From: Gymnothorax reevesii
Lineage: Eukaryota > Chordata > Actinopteri > Anguilliformes > Muraenidae
DNA length: 64,000 bases
Direction of reading: 5' to 3'
Assembly: GCA_029721435.1 (NCBI GenBank)
Contig: CM056592.1
Coordinates: 33,925,611 to 33,989,610, forward strand
Shown here: positions 47,870 through 60,500 of the stretch, in pieces
Numbering within the stretch: position 1 is the stretch's first letter
Layout: every line of letters starts with the position of its first letter
Translations under genes and position numbers: made by a program
Notes under the pieces: model-generated
Databases searched by the model: none
What the model was told of the DNA's origin: nothing
Seen by the model: the letters and a program-made list of their open reading frames with translations, nothing else

Positions 47870-49468
47870 GTAAGTCCTTTTCTTCAAAACTGTACTTTTC
47901 TTGCATGCAAGGGGACACAGCCCATGTGCCAGCATTATCATTTTTGCACATTACAATCAGCACAGTATCTGGGCAGGTTTCATTAGTAATACGCTGCAGA
48001 TTTGTTCTATTTTCGAATGAGCATATTGTTTGGTGCAGCAGGCTTAGAGCTGAAAAGTGTCATAATTTTTGTCCGAAGTGTCTTAGTAACTGGCTCATTT
48101 AGAATGTTTGCCCTTTTCCTCACAGATCTGCGATAAATTGTTAAACTGCTCCAAGCCATTTGGAAAAAAAATACTTATATATCATACATCAGCATAGTGT
48201 ACATTTTGCAGTATTTTTTCTTTTAATCGTATGACTTGCAATTACTGCGTGAGTCAGAGAAAATAGAATAATTGCTTTGAATGGTTTCGTAGATGTAAAC
48301 GTAATAACAGTTTCCCAGCATCAGTTTATGCTTGATTTACCCAAATCATAACAAATAAAATCACTGGCAAAGTAGATTAATTGGTATTAAGAGATCAGTT
48401 TAATGCCTGGGGTTCCTTGCATTGTAAAAGTATGAAACAATAAAAGAATTTCATATTTCATGGGATATTTAACAAGAATGTGTTTTTCAAATTTCAGAGA
48501 CATTCGGTAGACTTACTGAAAAGACTAATGATCCGATAACCCCATTATTATTGTTGTTTGTTTATGCTATTTTTTTTTTTGGTCATGTACATTGTAGAAA
48601 TTTAAATATAGAAATGCAATAGTATCACCTGTACACTGTATGTGTGCAGTGCTTTCGCCTGTGCTCTGCTGTGCTGTGGAAATATTCTGGAATTTATTTT
48701 TGACTCAATATGTAGGGAAGTATTTGTTCTTACCTGTGTTAATGAGATCGTACAGAGCTCTTGTTTATGGAAGGCAGACTGACAGACTGCCATCATTGGT
48801 TGTGACGTGCATCGTGAATCAGACGCACTGTTGTGGCAAACAGTGTCAACAATCACTGAGACGTGAACCTCACACAACCTTGAGCCAGTCATGTTTGATT
48901 AGTGAGATTCGTCTGCTTATGCTTGTGTCACTAGAGTGATTCAGGATTAGTTAGCTTCAAAATCAGTTGTCACTCCTGCCTTTTCTGTTCATTGTTGTGT
49001 TGGGTATCACAGTACGCGAGAGTAGACATTATATTTCTTGTTCAAATAGACCAGTAATCAAATAATTTGTTTCACTTCGTTGACAAAATACTTCCATGCA
49101 CTATTCCACTCAGTTTTGATACTTCAACAACACTTTTACTCAATTACTCAAGCAAAAGCTCACTCGAGTGTGTGTTTTTCAGAAAGCTGTCAGAGAAGCC
49201 TATGTACCAAAAATCATACTTGTCATGTTTGCCTGAACGTTTAACTTATCAGCATATCATAATTTGTGGAATGGCTGAACGATGAGTTGGCCAGCATGGC
49301 AGTTGGGAACCCATTTACCACAAAGACATTAATACTCCATTGTCGTGCCACGCCCCCCAGTGGTCCGCATCACCTGAATTTTGAGGAACAGGCGTGCTAC
49401 CACATTCAATAACTTAACAGTGTGCATTTTTGTATCATTAACCGATTACCCAATATATCCCTTTAAAG

Positions 49469-49682
49469 CAGTGCTTCTCAAACCTCTCCTGGAGGACCAC
49501 CTGTCCTGCATGTTTTAGATCTTTCCCTGTTTTAGCACAGGTGATTAAAATGATCAGCTCGTTATTGACCCTCTAAAGCTCATTGATAACATCCTGATTA
49601 TTTGAATCACCTGTGCTGGAGCAGGGAAAGATCTAAAACAGGCAGGGCAGGTGGTCCTCCAGGAGAGGTTTGAGAAACACTG
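49469..49682. mobile_element. hAT-type MITE with 8-bp target duplication
   Basis: CTTTAAAG occurs at 49461-49468 and 49683-49690. The 214-bp element starts CAGTGCTTCTCAAACCTCTC and ends GAGAGGTTTGAGAAACACTG; inverted arms are about 65 bp. The CAGTGSTTCTCAAAC tip and 8-bp duplication are classical for hAT (Charlie-like) elements. Confidence 0.93.
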
Positions 49683-50628
49683 CTTTAAAGCCTGTGCCGT
49701 CATGTAAGCCATTGTATAGCGTTTCGCGTGTAACTACTCGATTCTTGGATTCAGCAGTCTATTGATAGTCTAGCTCTCTTTTTGTGCTTAATTGGGAATT
49801 GCTGTTTCCCATATTGTATTATCATTGTTTGCTTCCAAAGTAATAAGATTCAAATCTTCTTATTTGCGCTTGAATCCAGTCACCATCATTTTTATTTCAG
49901 CATGCACCACTCTGTGCACTGAAAAAAAACAAGGATGTTTTATATTTAAATACGGTAAAGACTTGTCTCCATAACCCAAAATGCCCTTGACCGCGACAAA
50001 CAGGGAACTAATCCTCACACTAAACACGAGGTTGTTCCGCACGGACCGAAGTACTGTCAATCATCGATAGTTTACCGAACTAAATTGCCTCTGAAATAAA
50101 GTGACCTGCATTGTTATGGATCTGTATGCATATTTCGTAATTTCGGTAAGTAATCTACCGCTAACAGCTATCGGAAAGGGAAGCTTTTGGGGAAGAGTAC
50201 GTGTAAGAGCATTCTGAGTTATGGAAACAAGTGTCTACCCTGAAAAACTATTACATCCATGGTACTGTTGAACTAAAAACAAGACAGCGCCATCTTTTGG
50301 ATGTGCCCAAAATCCTCAGATGTGCTGTATCACTCTAAAATCTCATTATACAGAGAGGTGAATCAGCTTCTGGCGCAGTTCCCACCTCGGCTCTGTCCGT
50401 CTGGCTCCGATTATCAGACAGTCTGAGTAACTAATTGAATGTTGGCCTGTCGCTCACTGAGCCGCTGGGCGCAGGGAATGAGCTACAGAATCAGAGCAAA
50501 ACAAGGTAAACAATAGAATCGATGAAAGCTGCTCACGGGAGAGATCACAGGAGTTTATTAGCATGAGCTTTATTTGAGCATACTGTTAAAAATTGTTTCA
50601 GGGTAAGTATGCGGTGTATATATATAGC

Positions 50629-50633
<5 letters not shown>

Positions 50634-50671
<38 letters not shown>
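50634..50671. repeat. (AT)n microsatellite
   Basis: About 18 AT units. Confidence 0.95.
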
Positions 50672-50675
<4 letters not shown>

Positions 50676-51518
50676 TACCGTTGTTGTGAAGTGAGAAATA
50701 CTAATCAAATGAGAGCAAGATCTTGCAGCCTTTTGCAGACAAGAATTCCACAGTACTGCTGTTGAGACTCTCAAAAACAGGAAACTTCTATTGAGAAGCA
50801 CAGTTAATTTATTATCGACTTGAATAATTATTTCATTTCATCCATTAATTTAAAATCATTTTTTGATAATTTTTTAACATAATTTTCTGCACTGAGGCAT
50901 GATAATGTGATTTGATGTATTTAGTCCGAGAATTGTTCCAGAATACAGCATAAATAAATTTGCGTATACTTCATGACCTTACTGAAGCCAAGTGCTTTAT
51001 AGCATGAAGTGCAAAAGCCTTTTATCATTAAATAAACAAAGGGCCTAATTTGATGACTGCCAACAATACGCTCCACCTCTGAATCCAGGGACTATTCTTT
51101 ACTGTTACTAGGGATTTTTCGGTAAGTAAGAGCAATGTGTGGCAAATTGCCATAAGTCACATTATTCATTTTCTCTCTTCCAATATTCAAAATGAATTTA
51201 TCCCTTATTAATCTAACAGAGATGCTTTGAGAACCTCACAGAAAACATCTCTCAAAACCCTTGTATAAAACACCGTGGTTATGTCCTTGTACATGCACTC
51301 ACTCATGAGTTTCAAGCTTTTCACTGGGAAAAAAAACATTTTGAATCAATATTTCTATTTTTATCGTGCTAAAGTTAAAGCTTCAATTTACTCCTCAGTT
51401 GGGTTCCTGATAAGGCTTGAAAAATATTCCTGAAAATGTAATTTGGTTGAGCTGAGTATTGTTGTTAGAGCTGACTGTAATGAAACTGCTGCATGTGCAT
51501 CGCTGTTTCAGGACGATC

Positions 51519-51585
51519 ATGGGACCTCATGGCATGGACCGTGTAGCGCAGAGGATTGTGCTGTCGGGTTGCTGGAAAGGCCTGG
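51519..51585 (+). CDS. stxbp4: stxbp4 first coding exon
   Basis: Exon from acceptor TGTTTCAG|GACG (51512). It encodes [20 protein letters not shown] and GL plus one base; donor TGG|GTAGGT. The next intron is only 81 bp. Confidence 0.85.
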
Positions 51586-54500
51586 GTAGGTGACGTTCCC
51601 TATGCATCTCTCAGAAGCTGAGTGCTTCCATTGCTGCCTTTTTAAACCTCTATTTCCCGCACCCAGGTGTGAAAATCATCGGTGGCTTTCGGGAGCTGAC
51701 GAGCAAGGACTATGGCGTTTTCATCAAAAGAGTCTTGCCTGGTGGGGTGGCAGCACTGGATGGTACGTTAAATTAACTTTTCCCTGAGACTGCATATTCT
51801 ACGTGCTCCCAAACCTTTTAATAACAATTAACTGAGCGCTGAAATAAATAAAAAAAGAATTGTCATGTGCTGATGAACGCCTATCATGTGGCAACTTGTT
51901 TAAAAGAGCTCCACTGTGGGAGCTCTTTTAAACAAGTCACTGCATGATAGGTTTTCAACAGCTTTGATTTTGATATCTTACATCATTGTGTTACAATAGT
52001 TGCATTTAGCACTCTAAGGGTTGCTGATAAATTAATTCTGTCTTTCAGGGCGACTGAAATCAGGTGACCTGCTACTGGGGGTCAATGATACCAGTTTAAG
52101 CAGGGTTACAACAGAGAGGTAAAAATGAGTTCCTGGAAAAACAGAAGCTGTGAATGGAAAACAGTTTAATCTGTGTCTGTCGATTTCCTATGAACAGAAT
52201 TTTGTTGTTTTAATCTATGAGTAGATTCTGAGCAGATTCCCCCCATCATGTACTGAAACAATCTATCTCTACAGGGCAGTCGAGATCCTTCGTATGGCTT
52301 CAGCTACCAATCACATGTCCCTCCTGGTTGTACGAGACGATGAATCCTGGTAAGAGGTGTTTTTTTTTTTTTTTGATGGAATTCAGCACACATGCCACAG
52401 TACACAAAGTGGCACGGTCATGAAAGTGCTGACCACATACACAGTGACTTGTGATGACAAGAGAGAAGTGTTATATTATAGTTATGTGTTTGCAGTATTG
52501 TGGTATAATCCGGAAATGCGTTGACATTTTGGTCTGGTTGGAGTGTTTGGAATTATCTGAAGTTCTGGAGAGCAAAATTCATTTGCAGCTCGCATATATG
52601 GGGGAAAGATCTGATGTGAAGCCAGTAAAGCATCTGAAAGTGGTGCCGCACTTGTATGTGAATTCTGGCAGGTTGGAGACCAGATTGCAGTGGACATTCT
52701 GGACCTGGTGTTGCCTGGAATATGAGGGTTAAATGTTTTCAACTCAGCGATGGCTAAAATTTGGAACTGCATACATTTATTCTGTGTAAACTGAAGAATC
52801 AGAAATGACCAAACACTAGGCCTGACTGAAACCCAATGAAGAACGAACTGGGGAAGGATAACTGCATTTTGGGGCCAACCAGCTGGTTTGTTTACCTGGT
52901 AAAATAAGGGCTTAATGAATAATTACAAAAAGAGTCAGATGTGCTCTTCTGAGTGATGAGGCTATGATAGTTCACGTCGTGGAGAGGATTCCTGAAGAAC
53001 AACATGTTTCCCAAATTACAACAGCATTTATGGGGAATAGATAGAAAAAAAATTAAGGGATTTTATCTAACATCTTCTAAAGCGCATTCATTCAAATGGG
53101 ATCATTTATAGTCAGCATTTTCTTTTCTCTGATAATGGCCAATGTTGGATGTTGTGGCAACTTCAGTCATTGTGATATTGAAATGGTACAGTTAAGATTT
53201 TGGACATTCAAGTTATGAAATAAAATTCTCCCAAAACCTGAGTACATGAGATGGCAGCTAAGGGTGATGCAACCAGTTAGCAGGTTTAGGGTGGTAATTA
53301 TTTTTTCACATGAGAAATGTAGGTTCTTAATAACTCATTACCTTCAATAAATTAAAAAAAAAATTGTGTTTACACACATTTTCTTTTTTTATATTAACAT
53401 TAGTTGGATGATTTGAAACAATTTGACAAATAAGCAAAAATAGAAACCAGGAAGGGGGTAAATATACTTCTTCAAAGCACCGAAGCCGCAGGTGTCTGGT
53501 TATTTGGCCTTTGACTGCTGACGGCAGGTTTCTTGAGTGTTTTTTTTTCTTCAAATATTTAAATACCGACTGACAGAAACTGAACTGACACTGCAAACAC
53601 TTGAGCTGTTCGAGAGCAGATCTCATTTGTCATCAAATATAAGTTGGCATAAATAGGACACTCAGGTTTATTCGGGGAACATCGACTCATGGGGTGCTTG
53701 TCATTATGCTAACTCATGTCCTCTCTGCCTTCGTACCCCGTTAACTATTCCCCCTCTGCCATCATGGAGGATCTTCCAATCCCTTAAATGCACCTTAAAG
53801 TGATGCAGAGCGAGGAGAGAGGAGGCTTCGGCAGGAGTTTAGAACGAGGAAAAGCAGGTGTATCCCACACGGAAGCCTCTTATGTTGTGATGTTTAAATG
53901 CTGCACATCCACATATGAGATTACTAAAAGCAACCAAGGACTTTTCATTAAAATTTTTAGCTCCTCCTACCTCCTGTCTCCTCCTTGCATCACTGGCTCA
54001 CATCCTCGCCGGGAGGAGCTAAGACGCGAGGAAAGGACACAAGTCAGGAAGCAAGGAGACACATCAGCAAAATGAAATGCACCCATCGTCCTCGAGGTCC
54101 AAGAACTGCTGGATTGTAAGACAGCTTGGCAAATCAGAAGCACTAATTGTTCAGATAACTAGTTACAGTAATTACCGTGGAGAAAAAAAAAAAAAAAATC
54201 CAAGGTTGAATTTGGATTTGAAGTCCGGACTTTAGTTTGTGCAGTTGATTTATTTGCAATGGACTTTCAGAAATCTTCAGGTTTTCAAGCAGAGACAAAA
54301 ACGCACGCAGTGAGATATTTTTGTTCAGAACCGGCCAGATTTGTTGCTGTATTGTGATTTTCTTCTTGCTGAGTTTCTTGTCCATACTCAGCGATACCCT
54401 TCATCAGATTCTGCTCGGGAGGACCCCTGCTGTCCCTGATTTCTCAGTGTCTAATCTGATCTGTTCAAAAATATTTAAGCTAATTTTATTCTTTGTGGCA

Positions 54501-57500
54501 TCCATGGATATTTCCATCAGCATGAGCCTTGAGAATTTATCAACTGCTTTGAACTTGCACCTAAGACAAATTAAAAACTTGTTAAAATCTTACAAATGCA
54601 ATTGGAACAAAAATCAGTGCACACTGTTAGCCCCCTGGACCAAAGTTGGGGAGCACTGATGCCAGGCAATCTGTATTATATAGCAATTGATATCGGAGCC
54701 GTTATGCCCAGCTGAGAAGAAACCAGGCGAAGATCCACTGACAGGCCTCTGGGGCACTTTTAATGTTATTGAATCCGCAATGAGCTCAAGCAGAAAAGAA
54801 AAACTCAAAGGCACTGGGCAGTAACGGGGTCGGGGTCTGAGTGAGCCAAGCGAGGGGTGAACTGGGTCAAAGCAGTTCAGGCAAGCCGTGGTCGGAGGCA
54901 GCTCCGAGGTCAGCTCTGGGAAGGCAATCCAAGGATTACCGGGCACGCTGGACTGTACACACACACTCTCAAACCCCAAGGCTTAGAGGAATTGGAAGAC
55001 ATGCCACTTAAGAACCAGCAGGAACAAGGTGAAACCCCAAATAAAAAGTCACTTGCATTTCTTTACTTTCAAAGACAGAGGATGCAGAGCACTTCACTGA
55101 ACTGGCTTAGAACACAATGAGGAGTAACAATCCAGCAAAGGGAAAGATGTAGACCAAACACTTAAATGCATTTTAGAACAAACAGGAAGAGGTGAGAGTG
55201 GGAGCATAAACAGGAAGACAAGGCACAAGACAGTAATTAAATAATGAGAAACAATTAGCAAGGAAAAACTGATAAGGACAGCTGGATTGCAGGGGAAACA
55301 AGACTCAGAACATAACAGGAGAGAGAAATGGTTTTAGGTTATGAGGGTGCTTCACTGTGAGGTTTACCTCAACTCTTAGGTAAATTACACAATTGAATTA
55401 TCCACTACTAATTCTCTCTTTAAAGGACTAATGAAGTTACATTTAACAGATTCTTTCAGTAGGCTGCGCTGGGGTGAAAAGTATCTCTAACATCTAGAGT
55501 AAGGAACCAATAGCAAGTAGTCCAGAATGCAAAATCGTTGCCTTTATTGACAGTCCGAGTCCAAACCAGGTGGTCAGTGACACAATACAGAAGGGAAATC
55601 CAAAACAGGATCCAAAAACAGGCCGGAGGTCAAAAACCAAAAAGGCGCAGAGCACAGCATGAATTGGCAAACCTATGGGAGAGTCGAGTGTCTGAAATCT
55701 GGGGTCATAAGCCTGGGCAGCAAGAGACAGGAATCGTGGTCGCACAGAAATGGACTGGTAACAGGAGGCAAACAAATCCAGGCAGGCGCAGACAGAAATC
55801 TGAACCGGGCAGAAGGGTGTCAGAATCTCAAACAGAACACTGGCGTACAGGTAGCTCGGCTCAGGAAAATGTTGTTCGACGTTCTGACAAGAACTAAGCA
55901 GACGTGAGGGACTCTTATACACAAGGGTAATAACGAGCTCAGAGGGGCAACCGGTGTGAGGGATAGTCTAAACATTAACTGAGAGGGGAAAACACGAGGT
56001 AATTAAACAATAGTAAATGGGAAAAGATGACAAAGACTAGTTTACAGTCGGCATCCTGACACAACAACAGCTCCTTTCAAGCAGAAGTGTGGAGAGATGG
56101 GAGAAACAGAAGAGTATAAGTGATAGCCGCAAAGTCTCTGCAGAAACTAAGGCAAAGCGCAGGCAGAGAAAAGAGGGCGGAGTTACAAATTAGTGTGGAA
56201 AGCGGAGAGATCCAATTAGTGAAGTTGGTAGTTTGTGTGATAATGATATTAGCCAAATAGTGCAAGTTAGCTATTTACAGGATTATTATATTCATATGAG
56301 TTAGTAGATAAACTTGACAAAAACATAGAGTGTAAATATCAAAGGAAGAAGTCCTGGAGCACGCAGTTATATAAGGCGATTTATTAAGGTGGAGGTGACT
56401 AACATTTCGACACAAAGTCTTCTTCAGAGTCAAACAGAGTCCTGTTTGAGTCTGAAGAAGACCTTGTGTAGAAACGCAGTGTCCAATGTAATTTACCAGT
56501 GTATATATCCAAAACTAATTTCCACCAGTCCCTTGATGGACATTGATATTCCAAACATAATAAAAATTGGCATTATTTTAGAATCTGAAAATCAGTTCAG
56601 TATTATAACACAATATAATGGTTAAAAAGAATAACAGCAATACTAGCGGTAACCCACCATGACAACAATCAAACAAATTAAAAATACTGCAACATTCAAA
56701 CTTCACTTGTTAAGTTAATTGATGATGATGATCACAGTTCTGGCCGAGTTTAAACCAGGACTTGACTGCAGAAGAAAATTTTGTGATATCCTGGATTTGT
56801 TTTAGACTCGCAGGAGAGGAATTCCACTGAGTTGTACCTTTTAATTGAGAAGGCGGTTTGTGCAAAGGAGGTCTTACAGAGTCTGATTCTGCAGTTTCCC
56901 TCTGAAGTGCTTCGGGTGTTGGTAGCAGTGTAATGAAGTCCAGTTATAAAAGTGTTAAAGATGGGTGGAGCTAAATGGTGAAGACATTTAAATACAAGTA
57001 TGAGGTTGGTGTAATTAATGAAATTTTAAAAACTGAATAAATTGTATTTTTTTTAGAATAAAGCAGTGATGAAATCTTAGTGGTTTGTTATCTAGGACTT
57101 TGATTGTTTGATTGTAAATGGGTGCCAGCAGTCTAATGGCACAGGCTGATGCCTGAGATCAGGGGGTGATACTGTATGAAGGATGAGAAAAGATCATCGC
57201 ATATATAAATGTGAGAACTGTGTTAAACAGTAAACAGTGTCTGATTTGTCTGAAAGTTTGGAGATTAGCCCTACAAGTTCTACTCAGCTTTTTTATATGT
57301 TTGTCAAACCGGAGCTGCGAGTCCAGAACAATTCCAAGATATTTGAAGTCTTGAACTATCTCTAATTAATTATCTTTGATTTTTACTTTGAAAGAGTTTA
57401 TGGTGGGAAGCTTCCTGATCGAGAAACACATACAGAAAGTATTTTTTTGACCTTTAATGTTAAGCAGGAAGTATCAGGCCAGTGTGCCGCCTTATCTAAG

Positions 57501-60500
57501 CAGGATGTAAGGCTGCAGCAGCAGCGAGTGTTTTTGCCACTACAGATAAAAGCGTGTCCTCAGCATACATTTGTAGGCCAACTGCTATGCACATTCAGAG
57601 ATGTCATTTATATACAAGCTGAACAGCAGAGGTCCAAGAACTGACCCTTGAGGTATACTCAATTGGCAAATAGATTTAGACTGACCAATAATAACCTGTT
57701 GACTTCTGTTGCGAAGATAAGAGTCGAACCATGATTTTTGCTTGGTCAGAAAAATTTAATTTGGTTAATTTAGATAATGAAATGTCATGATTGACTGACA
57801 AATATGCTCTGTTTTCCCACTAAATTCAGTCTACCCATCCCCATTCTGTTCTGGGCAGGAAGTGCTTTTGCCTCCAGTAATGGCCCACATGCATTAAAAG
57901 AACCACGGAAACATTCTTGGCAAACTGTGGACCGTGATGTGTTGATTATATCGAATAATTCCTTCACATTTATTCGTCAAATTCACTTGGATCATGCACC
58001 ATTTCCCTTAATGGTGCAGTTCAAATAACAATTTAACCCTTCAACCAAACTTACGGGACTCTACATTGCAGGTCACTAGGCAATTTGCATTGGTGGGCCA
58101 GTGTACCTGCTAAAGAGGCAGCTAAGTGTACATTTGAAAAGGTGTGATGGTGATGAGAGTGACATGCTAATTTCTTATACTTAATTGTACACATTTAATA
58201 TGTAATCAAATGCGATAATTGCTGACAAAAATGCTAAATTCCCAGGACTGTGCTGCTGAAACAGAACCAATCCCATCATGCCAGTGCCGCAGTGAAGTCC
58301 CCGTCTACATGCTTGACTTAATAATAATAATAATAATGCATCAATTTTATATAGTGCTTTTCTGGACACTCAAAGACGCTTTACAATGGAGGCATTATTC
58401 ATTCACTCACACATTCACGCTCTGATGGTGGTAAACTACGTTTTTGTAGCCACAGCTGCCCTGGGGCTTATCTCTTGAATAGAAATTAGACAGAAAAACA
58501 AGCGATTAAATTTAATACAAATGGGCCAGAATTTGAGCTCATAAGCTGCAAGTACCTTTGCGCACTGCTCATGTGATTCTGGGGAACATCCATGAGAGGG
58601 CGACATAACCTTGTTCTTTCTTAGTTCAGCTGTCTCAGAATGATTGTGCTCTCCCTGTGTCTCTTTCAGGAGAGAGTTCACTGAGCTGATGGAAAAATAT
58701 GGCTCCGACCGGAGAGCAGGGTCTGGACAAACCTCTCCGTCTCTCCTCTCCATAGGTTAGCAGTGGGAAGCCCATAATGTGGTTCAAGAAAACAGATACG
58801 CCCTCCAGCTACGCACTGATTTCCCCATATTCTTCCTGCACTTACTCCTGTAACGACACACTTAACCCTTATAGCGTTGAATGAATTTTCAAGGAATTAA
58901 GTATGCAATTATCCTTAGCTGTTGAAAACCTATCATGTGGCAACTTGCTTAAAAGAGCTCCCCCCTGCAGGAGGTCTTTTAAACAAGTCGCCACATGATA
59001 GATTTTTCAAGGAAATAAAAATTAAATTATCCTGAGTTGTTGAAAATCTATCATGTGGCGACTTGTTTAAAAGAGTTCCCCCTGAGTGAGCTCTTATAAA
59101 CAAGTCACCACACGATATGTTTTCAACAGCCTCTGATTTTAATATCATACGTTGTACATCATTGGGCAACTGTAGTGGCCTATAGCGCTCTATGGGCTAA
59201 TCAACAAAATTATTGCTTATAAACATATACATTATTGGTCTAGAAGATTTTTAGTGGGTGTATTTCCAACTGGATCGATTCAAGAACCCTATACTTTTCT
59301 CATACTCATACTAATGCATAATACTGTGCATTACTGTTTGAACTCACTATAAGCACTGAGAGTAGCAGATATGATTTCTGTCTTTAGGAAAGATGACAGA
59401 CTCTGTATCATCCTCATCATCGTCAGGATCGACCAGCCCTCTGCTGATGAGCCCCTGGGAACCTGGAACCAGCTACAGCAGCAGGTCTGTCGCACCTGCA
59501 GCCCTCATGTAGGTCTCTCAATGCCAGGATATGATACCACAGAAATATGAGCTCAGAATCCTTTCAGCTTTCCAACAGACCGTCAGGAATACTGGACCAG
59601 TCTAAAGTTCCGACATGCTCACATTTTCCTGCAATCAGAAATGAGAGAAGACATCAACAGCTTTTATTTTAGAAAAAGAGATAAGCGGATATAAATATGA
59701 ATTTGGATAAACCTGAAGTATAAACTATCCTCTATTCTAATAACAATTGTTAAGCATACCTTTGTCATTTTTATTTTTATGAGAATTCCTACAGACTTGC
59801 TACAGTTGTTGTCTCTCTTTGACCCTTTAATAAGTCCAGTTCGATTTTAATTCGCTCATTGGAAAATTGATAGAATTTGCTCATCTGCTTAGTTTGAGAA
59901 GTATGGCTTCTTTAGAGAGAGAAAGAGAGACTGGGAGAGAGAGAGGGGAAATCTGATTCATGCGTGTATCTTTAATGCCTGTCTATGACATTGCACTCAT
60001 GCTAATGAATGTGTCTGGATGCTTGTGGCACTAAACACTGGAGCAGATAAATGAGTTTGTGAGGGTGACTGATTAAGATGTGTTGTGTATATACTGCACT
60101 GCACAGTGTGAGGCACCCAATCAGCGCAGGGAAAACTACACTACAAGTTTTGACCTGTTGAGATGGGAAATAAACCTGAGAAAACATTGTGTCATCTCTC
60201 TGCAAGTGACCGTCTTGTCTGCTGATCTTAAGTTCTGTCTTTTCTTCTCTCAGGGACAACACAATTCATTTGATATGTGTTGCCAAGGGAACTGGTCTAG
60301 GCCTGGTCATCAAAGGCGGAGCTAACCGAGCCGAGGGGCCTATGGTGTTAATTCAGGAAATCCTGCCGGGAGGAGACTGCCAGAAGGTCCTTGCAAATCC
60401 ATTTTGTTCCCATGAATTATAAAGGATGGTGTTAAGGTTAGCTAGGTTTAGGTTAGCTCCGCCAAGGAGGTTATGTTTTAGGCAGCGTTTGTCTGTTTGT

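Larger units (their letters stand above)
47870..51511. other. Probable stxbp4 intron 1
   Basis: No exon recognised inside; holds a hAT-type MITE (49469-49682) and an (AT)n tract (50634-50671). Confidence 0.4.
52350..58669. other. stxbp4 intron (6.3 kb)
   Basis: No exon seen. Holds two tRNA-unrelated interspersed repeats, a LINE fragment, a hairpin and a fish repeat, listed separately. Confidence 0.7.

Noticed and set aside
57447..57644. Plus-strand frame of 65 residues
   Set aside because: Antisense of the LINE reverse transcriptase fragment.
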